Shown in pieces: positions 46,630 to 60,472 of a DNA stretch of 64,000 nucleotides. The DNA is taken from NCBI GenBank assembly GCA_009667805.1, contig CM019063.1, forward strand, positions 81,056,377 through 81,120,376, read 5' to 3'. The position numbers were made by a program, and so were the translations under genes. Position 1 is the stretch's first letter. Each line of letters opens with the position of its first letter. The DNA is from Leptobrachium leishanense (Eukaryota; Chordata; Amphibia; Anura; Megophryidae). The notes beneath the pieces are model-generated. The model was not told where the DNA came from. It was given only the letters and a program-made list of their open reading frames with translations, and made no database searches.

Positions 46630-46994
46630 AATCATCACTGCTGTTTTAACCTGAGACTTTGTGCTGAGCGAGCTGTTTTGATAGTCATACATTTATAGTT
46701 ACTGTTTTATGAAAGCATGTTGCTTTGATATTGTTAAAATTATAAGTGGGAAACCGAGCAGATTTATTTATTATAACTCTTAGTGTGACATCTTAATGAC
46801 ATATAAATGCAGTCATGCTTTAAATAACCCCTTGGCCATGCATGACAGAATAGGTACACCACCTGGCTTCAACCACGCAGTATAGCTGGATTAATGCCGC
46901 TGCTGGCTGCGTCCAAAGCAAACCGGAAGGAGCAAATTGCAAAGTACCACAGTGATCTCTGTGATAGTAGATCAAAGCATTCCCAGTGCAGTGG
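46630..46994. other. No feature recognised
   Basis: Short intergenic stretch before the minisatellite. Confidence 0.35.
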
Positions 46995-47633
46995 AACAGT
47001 CAGGACTGCCTCCCTTTTTCTCAGTGTACAGTCAGGACTGCCTCCCTTTTTCTCAGTGTACGGTGAGGACTGCCTTCCTTTCTCTCAGTGTACGGTCAGG
47101 ACTGCCTCCCTTTCTCTGTGTACGGTCAGGAGGACTGCCTCCCTTTCTCTCAGTGTACGTCAGGAGGACTGCCTCCCTTTCTCTCAGTGTACGGTCAGGA
47201 GGACTGCCTCCCTTTCTCTCAATGTACGGTCAGGACTGCTTCCCTTTCTCTCAGTGTACGGTCAGGAGGACTGCCTCCCTTTCTCTCAGTGTACGGTCAG
47301 GAGGACTGCCTCCCTTTCTCTCAGTGTACGGTCAGGAGGACTGCCTCCCTTTCTCTCAGTGTACGGTCAGGAGGACTGCCTCCCTTTCTCTCAGTGTACG
47401 GTCAGGAGGACTGCCTCCCTTTCTCTCAGTGTACGGTCAGGAGGACTGCCTCCCTTTCTCTCAGTGTACGGTCAGGAGGACTGCCTCCCTTTCTCTCAGT
47501 GTACGGTCAGGAGGACTGCCTCCCTTTCTCTCAGTGTACGGTCAGGACTGGCTCCCTTTCTTTCAGTGTACAGTCAGGAGGACTGCCTCCCTTTCTCTCA
47601 GTGTACAATCAGGACTGCCTCCCTTTCTCTCTT
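46995..47633 (+). repeat. 35/32-bp minisatellite, about 19 units
   Basis: The unit is ggtcaggaggactgcctccc plus tttctctcagtgtac (35 bases). Several units lack one gga (32 bases). All three plus frames are open over most of the array, which produces the 214-247 residue ORFs; these are not genes. Confidence 0.97.
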
Positions 47634-47799
47634 GTGAAGGCGATGGAGATCAGACTGATAAATTGTGTGTTTAGAAAAACAAATCACTTTTGTTTAACCA
47701 TACACATCATTATTGCCACAACTGTGAAATGAAATGTTTGTTTTCTTTTTATAAAAATATGAGAATATAGATGTAACTATAGCTATGTCACATATACAA

Positions 47800-48260
47800 G
47801 TATTTATAACGCGCCTTCAAGTTTTGTAGCGGTGTACAATGGGTGAGACGGAATAAACAAATATACATACAAGTTAAACACACAGTAGTAGGAGAGAGGA
47901 CCCTGCCCAAGAGCTTACAATCTAAGAGGAGAGGGGTGACACACTAGGTAAGGGTAGATAACTGGTGGTGGGAAGTAGGGGGTGCATAGGGGGCTGTGCG
48001 GGAAGATTGCGCAAGAAATTAACAATGGGGGATTATGGAGTGAGATGATAGGCTTCCCCTAAAGTAATGTGTTTTTAGAGACTTCTTGAAGGACTGGAGA
48101 GACGGGGAGTGTCTGATGTTGTGTGGGAAGGAGTCTGATAAAAAGGAGGCAGCTCGGGAGTTGGGAGAAGTCCTGAAGGTGAGAATTGGGGGTGCTTGTA
48201 CAGGGAGAAGATAAAATCTGATCATTGGCAGAGCAAAGTGGTCGGGATGGGATGTACCTG
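47800..48260 (-). pseudogene. Second LINE family, 3' end only
   Basis: The minus strand at 48225-48019 encodes RAASFLSDSFPHNIRHSP and SFKKSLKTHYF, resembling the C-terminal end of L2/CR1-like LINE proteins. The 3' UTR (ttgtaagctcttgggcaggg on the minus strand) follows. Its tail differs from the other LINE family here. Confidence 0.68.
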
Positions 48261-49280
48261 CTAATATGGGCAGATCGAATAAAGGTCCACCCTCCCTAGT
48301 ATTGCGCCTCTTCCTGTCACAGGTGCTTCATGGCAGGTTCTATTTAACATTCCTCCAGGAGGATGTATGTCCCAAGTGAGAGTGTTATAGCAGTCATAAC
48401 ATTAGGGCTGAATTAGACCTGCTGTGATGGGGTACATTGAGGTTGTGGCACTAGGCTTATGCAATGTGTAAAAAAAGCCGCTCTTGGTTTCATTTAGGTA
48501 TGATTCACCTGACCAGAGGTGCCGTGATGTGGCAGGTGAGCTTATACTTTAATGGCCATTTGTCACATTTCCTTTGTTTTCAGCCATACCCCCTGGTGGT
48601 GAGAGGCATTCACGTCAAGTCTTCCCTTTCTGTAGTTGGCTATGCTGCCTTAAGATGCTCCAGGGCTCTGTTGTGCTGTTCTGGTCTGGAGTCGCGTGGT
48701 CCAATCACACAGACTTGCTCCCTATATAACTGCCAGCAGCACAGAGGTTCAGTGACCTGATAGGAGTTCTCATGGTGGCTACTGTCCTGTGTGTTCTTGT
48801 CCTAATTCCTGGTTCCTGTCTTGTATTCATGTATAGTTTATCTGGTTATGACCTCGACTTGTTTTCCTGACTATCCATTTCTGTCTGCTCCTTGTATATT
48901 GTATTTTGATCTGTTGCCTTCTAATGATTCTGCCTAACGATTCTGACTCTATATCCCTGGAGATATATATATACTGTATATTAGATTTTCCTATATGGTT
49001 CATGATGTATGTGTTTGGTTTGTTTCAGTCAGTATTGATTAGAGGCCATCAGAAGAACCTCTCCAGTTTAGGATTCCTGTTCTGTCTTGTTAACCCTCGC
49101 CCTTCCTCCTCCTCTGGCTCTGTCATCTTTTGTGAGGCTCCCATAGATAGAAAGGCCATTAAAGTATCTTTTCCCCAGTGATAGGGATCCCTTGAGTTTT
49201 CTTCTTTGCCCTCCTGTACCTTGTGTTTCAGACTGGTTCATTTCTTGCCCTGGAATCTGTATTATTTATTTCTCTTGTAT
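48261..49280. other. LTR-like or repeat sequence, not resolved
   Basis: ccctatataactgccag near 48719 and the pyrimidine-rich ttcctgactatcc region resemble frog LTR or repeat sequence, also at 31430-31700. A 60-base block at 48485-48545 recurs at 50343-50402. Confidence 0.35.
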
Positions 49281-49466
49281 GCTCTGCATGGTAAGAGCCT
49301 GTGGAGACATGGGTTTGATCCCAGCAAGAGCACCTCTCCAGTAAGTGTCCTTGGGCAAGACACCTAACGGTACATACTCGCCACCCAGGACGTTCTTGAA
49401 AACGAGAAAATCTCAATGTATCCTTCCTGGTAAAATCCTTTCTCAAAAAAACCCCCAAAAAACCCA
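49281..49466 (+). mobile_element. tRNA-derived SINE, copy 2 (head truncated)
   Basis: Contains the B-box-like gggtttgatccc, the ccttgggcaagacacctaac block and the tatccttcctggtaaaatcc tail. The first 40 bases of the head are missing. Confidence 0.83.
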
Positions 49467-49557
49467 GCAGCTAACCTGCCTGAAGGGCTAAACTCCTCCT
49501 TGTTTCAAGTTTCTACGATGTTTCAAGTTGGCGCCCACCGTGACACCATTCAAGTAA

Positions 49558-50008
49558 GGCTAATGTCAGCCGAACGCAGTCTGAGCGCACTCTGCGTTTG
49601 TGCACAACGGACGGACGTACTGACGGAAGATACTGTAGACACCACATGGTCCGTTTTTTTTGACGGACGTAGAAAAAAAAAGGGAATTATGGGAATCAAA
49701 ATTAATATGAAAAATGATACAAATTTGAAAAGAATTTGAAAAGCCATTTTGTGCGCCAAGGTTCTGGACGTCGCAAATGGGCTGCGTCTGATATCTCCTC
49801 ACTCAGACAGAACGCTACGTGGAAGTGGCGCACTTATGCGCATCCGTCTAGCGGTTTTACGTTCTTGCCTAACTTGCGTCCGTTTGCCTCGTGTGTTGTG
49901 AGCACGTACTTCATGTTTTTGTCTCTGTTACTCATGATTTTATGCTACGACAGACGATAAACTGTGCGGCAACACAGACGTGATCACTGCGTTTGTCTGA
50001 CATTAGCC
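49558..50008. mobile_element. PIF/Harbinger MITE
   Basis: The ends ggctaatgtcag and ctgacattagcc are flanked by TAA at 49555-49557 and 50009-50011. The interior is the reverse orientation of the 41356-41750 type. Confidence 0.82.
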
Positions 50009-50555
50009 TAAACAAAAACCGCTGATTGTATTTTGTTTAGCATGGAGCCACCGGAGTGAGCAGAAATTACAATGTTTTTTTCTTGTTATGTTTTATGCAT
50101 GGAACAGGCTGAATACTTCTGGTCCATGCAGCCGGCCTGACAGGGAGTAGGCGCAAAACCATTTTTTTCTGTACATCTGTATATTTGTTGTATGCTCAGC
50201 CAGGCCATTTTTTTGCTGCTGTCCCTTTCAGTGTTTTCTTTTTATCCCAAAGTGGAATTGTTTCTGGGAGGGTATAAAAGTAATCCCACCAGTTTCTCTG
50301 ACTGAAAAGCAGCATGAGCATATGAGGTTGCTTAAAAGGCAGCTTGGTTTCATTAGGTACGCACCTGGCCAGAGGTGCCATAACGTGGCAGGTGGGCTAA
50401 CTAGAGATGTGCAATTCATTTCTTTCCGACTTGAAATTCAGATGAAATTCCCCATTTTCATAGTTCAGGAGCATTTCTGAAAACGAAGTATCGACCACCC
50501 GAAATTTCAGATCAATTTGAACTTTCGGCTCATTTCGGGTGATTCGAATCTGCTG

Positions 50556-51665
50556 CATTAATTATACCGCAGAGAGACGCTTCCCAGCAGTGTGCGGATT
50601 CATATGCTGCATTAATTATACCACAGAGAGGCGCTTCCCAGCAGTGTGTGGATTCATATGCTGCATTAATTATACCACAGAGAGGCGCTTCCCAGCAGTG
50701 TGTGGATTCATATGCTGCATTAATTATACTGCAGAGAGGCGCTTCCCAGCAGTGTGTGGATTCATATGCTGCATTAATTATACCACAGAGAGGCGCTTCC
50801 CAGCAGTGTGTGGATTCATATGCTGCATTAATTATACCAGAGAGGCGCTGCCTGGCAGTGTGTGGATTCTTATGCTGCATTAATTATACTGCAGAGAGGC
50901 GCTTCCCAACAGTGTGTGGATTCATATGCTGCATTAATTATACTGCAGAGAGGCGCTTCCCAGCAGTGTGTGGATTCATATGCTGCATTAATTATACCAG
51001 AGAGGCGCTGCCCAGCAGTGTGCAGATTCATATGCTGCATTAATTATACTGCAGAGAGGCGCTTCCCAGCAGTGTGTGGATTCATATGCTGCATTAATTA
51101 TACCAGAGAGGCGCTGCCCAGCAGTGTGCGGATTCATATGCTGCATTAATTATACTGCAGAGAGGCGCTTCCCAGCAGTGTGCGGATTCATATGCTGCAT
51201 TAATTATACTGCAGAGAGGCGCTTCCCAGCAGTGTGTGGATTCATATGCTGCATTAATTATACCACAGAGAGGCGCTTCCCAGCAGTGTGTGGATTCATA
51301 TGCTGCATTAATTATACCAGAGAGGCGCTGCCCGGCAGTGTGTGGATTCTTATGCTGCATTAATTATACTGCAGAGAGGCGCTTCCCAACAGTGTGTGGA
51401 TTCATATGCTGCATTAATTATACTGCAGAGAGGAGCTTCCCAGCAGTGTGTGGATTCATATGCTGCATTAATTATACCAGAGGCGCTGCCCAGCAGTGTG
51501 CGGATTCATATGCTGCATTAATTATACTGCAGAGAGGCGCTTCCCAACAGTGTGTGGATTCATATGCTGCGTTAATTATACTGCAGAGGGGCCGGGCAGT
51601 GTGTGGATTCATATGCTGCGTTAATTATACTGCAGAGAGGCCCGGCAGTATGCGGATTGATATGC
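50556..51665 (+). repeat. 54-bp minisatellite, about 21 units
   Basis: The unit is gattcatatgctgcattaat plus tataccacagagaggcgctt plus cccagcagtgtgtg. Variants are 50-51 bases (loss of cagc or gca). Because 54 is a multiple of three, open frames repeat an 18-residue motif; no coding role is inferred. Confidence 0.96.
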
Positions 51666-51810
51666 TGCATTGAAACCTATGGGTTAAAAAGCCTTGTTTC
51701 TTTAAAAAAAAGTTAGGAAATCTAAAATTTCACCCAAAAAATGGCTAAAAGAATTAATTAAGTAAAGAAACTTTCATTCTATTGGTAGTAAGCTGCTTCC
51801 CATTATTAAG

Positions 51811-52037
51811 ACACCTGTCAGACGAGCGCAGCGTTCACGTCCGTGATGGCGCACAAAAGTACGTCCGTGATAGCATAACATGAAGGCCAACGTAGTCCCA
51901 CTCACAAAGTACGTCCGCATTGAACTGCGGACGCACAACGGCCGCGGCAAACGGACGCAAGTTAGGAAAGAACGTACAACCCCTAGAACGGCCACACAAA
52001 GTGCGCTGCGTCCGCAACGTCCGCATAGCTTTGTGGT
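51811..52037. mobile_element. PIF/Harbinger MITE fragment
   Basis: Starts gtcagacgagcgcagcgttc, matching the outer element at 40859. The right end is lost. Confidence 0.68.
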
Positions 52038-52253
52038 TACCAGCAAGCTTCCGGTATCGGGCCATTTGCACGAGTACTAATTACTCGTGCATACGGCAGT
52101 ATCGGCATACTAGTATTGGTATATCCCTAACTGGGGGTACGGGAGAGCGTTACTGGGGGTACTGGGAGAAATTGGGGATACTGGGAGAGGGTGACTGGGT
52201 ATAGTATGAGAGTGGAACTATGCTAGGGTACATTGGAACAGGGTGACTGGTAG

Positions 52254-52459
52254 CAGTGGTGTAGCGTGGGGGGGCATGTGTGTTTCATTTTTTATTACAT
52301 CAGTATTTTGTTAACCCACAAGCACATGTATTGTATATTAAGGGGGGGGGTGATACTCTACTGGTAGAAGGGAATCGGGGTGTGATACCTTGTCCACAGG
52401 TTGGGGGGTGCACAATTCTTGCCTTGCCCCGGGAGCTGAGAACCCATGCTACGCCACTG
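52254..52459. mobile_element. Short hAT-type element, relative of 11525-12664
   Basis: Ends cagtggtgtagcgtggg and cccatgctacgccactg; internal gaagggaatcggggtgtgat matches 12571. The flanks do not match as a duplication. Confidence 0.7.
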
Positions 52460-52859
52460 ACCCTACAGGACAGTCCTCATCCAGCCAGTGCAGCCACTTG
52501 ATTCCACGAATAATGACATGGCTATTTTGTCTAGATCAGGGCTCAAAATTTCAAGTCCCAATCTACTAGCCAGGCCTTAAGAGTTACTCGCCACTAGTTT
52601 CCCCACCTAACCCCTTATCCTGCCCTGCCTCTGCATTCCCACTCGCACTCATGTAATTTCCACTCGCCAAATGCGAGCAGGCGAGTGGAAATTTTGAGTC
52701 CTGGTCTAGATCATTCTCTTCTGCCAAATTCTCCTGAGTTTCACCTTTACTAACTAGACTTGACTGTGTCTGGAACATAGATTCAGCAATCATTTTTAAT
52801 GTAATTTTCACCCATAATCAATAAGCGTGTGTGGGTTCCAACGTAAGATCAGACACTAT

Positions 52860-53044
52860 CAGGGTTCTTCAGAGAGCGGTGAAAAGCAGGAGAATGACTG
52901 GAGAATGGAAAGTTCTAGGTCAAAATAGCCGATTTGGAAAGGGAGATGAATGGGAGAATTTTTCTGGTTTGGATATTTTGACCTACTAGAATTTTCCATT
53001 CTCCAGTCATTTTACTGCTTTTCACCTCTCTTTGAATAACCCTG
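52860..53044. mobile_element. 185-bp palindromic MITE (CAGGGTT / AACCCTG ends)
   Basis: The left arm (cagggttcttcagagagcgg and onward, through cattctcc-type sequence) pairs with the right arm over about 75 bases, leaving a short centre. The ends resemble the CAGGGTTATTCAAAG family. Confidence 0.78.
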
Positions 53045-53428
53045 TATATCCCTGTATGAGAACGTCAAGACAAGAATAAAGGTCTCAAGATAAGAAATGG
53101 GTAGAGCATACAGTGATTTACAACATTAATTATAGTTTAGAGACACGTTGGTGGGAGTTTTAAAGCTTTGCAGCTCTATTATACACCTCCACTCTGAATA
53201 TATGGAGGAGTTCCTAAAAGGACATTAGAAGAGGGACATGCACCCAGGTACACGGTCATACAGAGCTGAATACTAAAACACCCAGACATACAACATACTA
53301 AACAAAGACACATGCATAGCTTTATATGCACACACCCATAAATATACACACCGGCATGGACACAAAGTATGCACATTCTAGATGTGAATAGTTAGAGTGT
53401 ATCCAGGAAATAGCTACATAGACGTTAA

Positions 53429-53902
53429 CCCCTTCACTTCTGAGCCATTTCCCGTCCCCAGCGCGGAGCTAATTCTGACCATTTATTTTGCTATTGACAA
53501 TTAAACCATATTTGAAGTCAATAATAAAATTAATAACCAATCATGAACCGGTCAATGTTTGCAGAATTTAACTGTGGTGTCCCAAAAAAGGGGATAACTC
53601 AAATACATTACTAAACCCCCCCCAAAGAATAAGGACAAACCTTAATACTTTAAACACTGCTAAATCATAAAACCAATGGCACACTAAACTTTATTCCATA
53701 GAGAACTCCAAATCTATCATCGAAAACCCCTTCCTTCCCACCCTCACAATGCAATCATAACACTCTTACATAGAAACAAATAAAATGATGAATTCTAACA
53801 AGGTCCTTCTGAGAAGGGTATCTGTAGAGACTTACAGTATAAAACAAATTGATCAAAATCAGCTGAGCGCTTGGGAAGTAAAATGGCTCAGAAGGGAAGG
53901 GG
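53429..53902. mobile_element. TTAA MITE (CCCCTTCACTTCTGAGCC ends)
   Basis: TTAA lies at 53425-53428 and 53903-53906. The ends ccccttcacttctgagccat and atggctcagaagggaagggg are inverted with one mismatch. No transposase. Confidence 0.85.
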
Positions 53903-54311
53903 TTAATGTAAGGTTTGTCCTTATTCTTTGGTTTTCTTTATATTTGAAGTCAAGCTTTATTGTAGTACCAGGACACATTGTATATAAAAACATTTTCAGC
54001 GGACTCCACAGCATCATTATTTCATTCCAATGTGTATATGTCATGCCACCACAAAATGTCAAAAGAGATCTATTGCAATTTCAATCATTTTTACCATGTC
54101 AATTTATTTTCCTCTATGATATCATTCAAACCTTTGTGGTGGTCATACATTTGACAGAGTACCCTTTTTTCTTAACAAAAACTAGAATCAGAAAACAGTA
54201 ACAGGTTCTACAATTCTAAGGAAATACGCAATTTTAACCAAAATGGAAAAATAACATTTTCTCTTGTATTTTATTATTTTCTATGTACCTTTTTATATAA
54301 CATAACTCAGC

Positions 54312-54486
54312 CAGCAATAGTAATGTCTCCCCACGCAACAATAATAATCTGCGCACCAAAGGAAGAAATCTAGATAGGTTATCGGACAGAGGTGACCACT
54401 GGTCCACCCCTGCGTGGTCTATATTTCTTCCTTTGGTGCGCAGATTATTATTATTATTATTGCGTGGGGAGACATTACTATTGCTG
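54312..54486. repeat. Long near-perfect hairpin
   Basis: Arms 54312-54369 and 54423-54486 are complementary over about 58 bases; the only difference is an extra two (TTA) units in the right arm. The spacer is 53 bases. Weaker pairing may extend outwards to about 54297 and 54502. No protein. Confidence 0.93.
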
Positions 54487-55984
54487 CGTTACGTTATGTT
54501 TTTATTGTATGGTTTGTAGGGTCCTCATAGTACTATTATGTTTTACTGTTAATCTACGTGCTGGAGGAATATACAGGTATGTTGGACCCACAGACTGGTG
54601 TTGTATATTGTTTGATGTGTGGTACACACTGTGTGAAGTGTTTTTTGGCACATCTAGTGATTCTCTGGTATTTTTCTGTATACAATTTGTACGATCATGT
54701 TTGGTATCATTTAAAAAGGCAGAACATTGGTAACAACAAGGTCAGATTACACAAGGTAGCTTCATCCTTAATGAATTCACAATTTATCCACCATCTTATC
54801 TATACCTTCACACACAAGACTAAAAATAGCCCGTATAATCTTATATATCTGTGCATGAGTTAGCCATAAATCACAGTAACTGATGAGTCAGTGCTATTAA
54901 AGGAAAACCACACGTTTACACATTGCAGCACTTATATAACATCCCATATGTATCAAAATGTGAACCTGGGTCGTAAGTGGTAGCACAACGCTATTGCACT
55001 TTGTATTAAGTTGTCTATCACTCCACCCCAGATGCTCTCCGGGGGATCAGTAATCCAAAATCAGGTCTTCTCTATCCAATATGGTACCTTTTTAGCCTAT
55101 TCCCAATGTATTTCTTACTGTAATAACCTATTTGGCAGGCAGATTGTGCCATCTATTGGCTAAATGGAGTTAGTGCAGTTAGAACTGCCGTTCACGGCTC
55201 CGTGTAGGAAGACATCCGAGGACCGTCCAATAAGGACATCCCCTAGTCAATTTTAAACAGTTTCAGCACCTTGGGCATTATGCCTGCAGGGCTAAAACTT
55301 TGGGGGTACCTTCTGGAATTCAAAAGCACAAAAAAATTTGTTTGCAACAGGCGAGTTCCATTTGCTTTTATCCTGCGCAGTTGCAGATCTAGACAACTAT
55401 GGTGCCTTTTGAAAACCAGAATTCTGTCAATCATGGGAGTGAAGGAGCTAATGCTCTCTTGATAAAGCATCTTAATGGCTTATCATCCTAAAGGTCTCCA
55501 TCTTATAGCTAACTTTGTAACAGCAGGTACAAAGAGTCAGAGTTTCAAAATTACAACCACGGAGCACATAAAATAATCAGGCGTAGCTTCAAACAATGAC
55601 ACTACCATTGGTTTATCAAAAGTGTACTCTTCAAACAATGTTAAATGTCACTGAAGATTACTACCAAAGAGCCAAGACAAAAACAAGACAGAAACTGCAC
55701 GACTAATTGTTAGAAGACCCATGTTGTGAAATTGTTACGCACTACAATGTTTTACAAGAGATAAGCACTGCTGGTAAAGGGACAATGGCACAAAAAATGA
55801 CATGCCCTTATTGTGTTTATTTTATGTTGCTGTTATCTTACATGTGCTTTTTCTAGTTTGTTAAAATATTTTATGCTATGTGTCACTGGGTGCATCCATT
55901 TTGTGATCTTTTCTGTCGTAAACTCTTCCTCCCCCCCCCCCCACCCCCCAGTATCTTGACCTCACTTTGTGGTTTTGGCCATAT
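54487..55984. other. No gene recognised
   Basis: AT-rich sequence with short chance ORFs; a C-rich run at 55930-55952. Confidence 0.4.
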
Positions 55985-56290
55985 AATGGAGTCTATGGGT
56001 CAGGCAGCCGACTCACATCATTGTATTGTGTGGGATGTATTCAAACGACATCACCGGGGTAGATTAGACCTCTTTTAAGCTCCCTGTCATTTCTCATTCA
56101 GCTGCCATCTCTTATCTCAGAGCCTGGAGAACAATAGACCTCCTGCAGCCTTATCGAAACTTTTTTCCTCTTCCACCTCATTAGCGGTTAGATAATGTAA
56201 GTTAAATAAACAAGAGCTGCAAAGTTTTTGTAAATGTGCATCATGGGAAAAATGCAAAAAAAATAAAAGTAAGAGCTCGTTTTCCCCTTA
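55985..56290 (-). repeat. Dispersed repeat unit, inverted relative of 32.70-33.26 kb
   Basis: Blocks such as attcagctgccatctc and gcatcatgggaaaaat match, in order, the complement of 33262-32700. It lacks the Harbinger insertion present there. Confidence 0.8.
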
Positions 56291-56454
56291 AGCAGCAGCG
56301 TTAACTGTACAGGAGTTGTGGGTGTTAACGGACAGATCACTGGCTCCTTTAAATGAAGCTGTAGAAGGTTCTGCTACGTCAAACAAGAGTTGAAAAAGAT
56401 TCCACCTTTAACATTTGTCATTGAGACAGTAGGTTTGCATAGCTAAGTTACATA

Positions 56455-58061
<1,607 letters not shown>

Positions 58062-58063
58062 TA

Positions 58064-59187
58064 AGTCGATTTAGGAGGTTGAAGGACCGTCCAATGCCTT
58101 TTCCATTAAAATTGGGCTTTAATTTTATGTGGGGAAAAAAATAAGGCGTCTAAGGTGCTTGTAGTGTCATTCACCGGAGACAGCATCCCTGTTAATGGAT
58201 GTTACCCTGACTGCACTAGACATGAGTAAAAACCTATTAATGTGTGTGCTGAGCCACTACTGTGGCAGGAAACAAAACCAGGGGAAGTGTTTGGTGAGGA
58301 GAAATTAATTCCTCTACCTGAACATTATTTGGACATACAGCAGAGATAAAGAACACGAAAGCACACCATGTTCTGATTGCAGAAAACAGGAGCATCCAAA
58401 GTGTAGAGTAGAAGGAGTATAGTGGAGACATGAACATACTATACACATGGAATAAAGATTAAAGTTCTCTTTTTATTGGGAAAAAAAATCACTTAAAATA
58501 TCCTCCTAGAACCAGCATGCATTATACACTGCAAAATTTACAGCACGAACACCTCTCAACAGCAAGCCCCTCTCCATACCACAAGGGATACCATGCTAGA
58601 AATGCCATTGTAACTACTGCTTTGGCTCATTAGAATATCCATCCATTGATACTTGGAATTGCAATTTATGCCTGGAGGTCAATATTTTATCATTATTTCA
58701 AGTAACTGTAATCCTATAGCACACATTTGTTTACACACACAGTGCATGCCAAGAGTGTGTATAGGGACCTTTATGTAACCTGTGGCTATTGGATTGTACC
58801 AGTGGTTATTGGATTGCAGGAGTTACCGAAAACTGGTCTGAGAGGCGTGAGGAAAATTAAATATTGAAGACCAAAAATATACAGATTTTATCAAGCAATC
58901 CTAATTCACACAGGAAACTCAGGACTAGCGGAGGCCGCAGGGCTTTTGGCTTTGCACTGAATGTGATTGCGATAAAATTATTGACCAGTTTTTTCGTAAG
59001 TGTGTCGTGTGTAATCCAGAAAGAAAAAGAATAAACTATGGACACTATACAATGGTGTGAGATATTGTAAGGATACCAGCTGATGAAGCTGTCTAAATGG
59101 TGAAACGCATTCTGGATGTTTTTTTATATGATTTTATATTTTAATAAATTAGAGTATTGGCCACTACAGCCACGTCTTTGGATACTT
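58064..59187. other. No feature recognised
   Basis: AT-rich sequence with short chance ORFs only. Confidence 0.4.
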
Positions 59188-59362
59188 TTTTTTTTTTAAA
59201 AGGATTTTACCAGGAAGGATACATGGAGATTTCCCTGGGTGGCGAGTATGTACCGTTAGGTGTCTTGCCCAAGGACACTTACTGGAGAGGTGCTCTTGCC
59301 GGGATTCGAAACCAGTGTCTCCAGTCATAGAGCAGTGATGTTACCTCTACTCCACCCAGCCG
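59188..59362 (-). mobile_element. tRNA-derived SINE, copy 3
   Basis: The minus strand runs from ggctgggtggagtagaggta through an excellent B box (ggtttcgaatcccgg), the ccttgggcaagacacctaac block and the tatccttcctggtaaaatcc tail to an A-run (T-run at 59188). It is the best copy for the tRNA relation. Confidence 0.88.
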
Positions 59363-59929
59363 TATATTTTGTTGTTTCATTAGTTTTACTCAAAAGGGGC
59401 GAAAAACCCAACACTTCGAGCTATGGAAGCTCACCAATAGTAAGTAGGAAATTGGCGTAAAGCCTGGTTTTCCAGCTTACTCCGGTTTACACTAGGGAAG
59501 CCCCGTGGTATCTCTATGTTCTATGTGGCAAAGAAAAATCCAGAAAGGCGTGTGGGTTACCTGAGAAGACGACTAGGGATGAGCTGTTCGGTTCAGACGG
59601 ATCGGAGTTCGAACCGAACTTAGCCTGTTCAGTCTGCTCGCGGACTCCGAACATTTCCGGGTGTTCGGCGCATGTTCGACCACAATCCACTTTTACACTG
59701 GCCTGAAGCTCGTAATTTGGCTACAGCCTTGCACCTGACCACAGGTCTGGTGCAAGACAGGTTCAACAGTATGCCAATCACGGCTCAGAGTCCTTATTGG
59801 GCAAATTTTGCCCAATCATGGGCTCAAAGAGCTAAGTCCCGCAGCACACTATATAAGGTTTCCACACACCGCTTCAGCATGCATTTGAGGAGATTTCATA
59901 GGAGATTGTTGTTGTGTGTTCTTACTGCC

Positions 59930-60440
59930 GGTCTGCCACGCTACGGGGGGGGGGGTCTCATTTCTACAAAGCATTTGGGAATTGAGGTGATCTGTGTCTT
60001 GTCACACAGCCAGTGCCACGCAGTATTTTGGGGGGGTCACTAATTTTTACTAAATATCTGGGAATTGAGGTGATGTGTCTCTTGTCACCGCCAGCAAGTA
60101 TTTTGGGGGTCACTAATTTCTACAAAATATTTGGGAATTGTTATCTGTGTGTTCTCACTGGCTGCCACCCATCAGGGGGTCTCACTGATTTATAGGAGGT
60201 TTCTGAGACTTGTAATCTGTGGCTTCTCACTGCCACCCATCAGGGGGTCCCACATACTTCTAGCAGATTTATGCGAATTGTAATTTGTGTCTTCTCACTG
60301 CCACCCATCAGGGGGTCACACTGATTTATAGGAGGGAATTGTAATCTGTGTCTTGTCACTGGCTGCCTGCTATCAGGGTGTCTCACTGAGTTATACCAGA
60401 GTTCTGTAAATCTTTATACCAGAGTTGAATCAGAGTTCTG
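59930..60440 (+). repeat. Degenerate tandem repeat in the hAT 5' region
   Basis: About seven units of 60-75 bases built on gtcttgtcactg, ccacccatcagggggtc and tcactgatttataggagg-like blocks. Confidence 0.8.
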
Positions 60441-60472
60441 TATATATTTAATCTATATATCACTCACTATGT

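Noticed and set aside
46894..47732. Three overlapping plus ORFs of 214-247 residues
   Set aside because: Minisatellite of 35/32-bp units open in three frames.
50530..51673. ORFs repeating CCINYT or AALIIP motifs
   Set aside because: 54-bp minisatellite; period divisible by three gives repeating peptides without gene signals.
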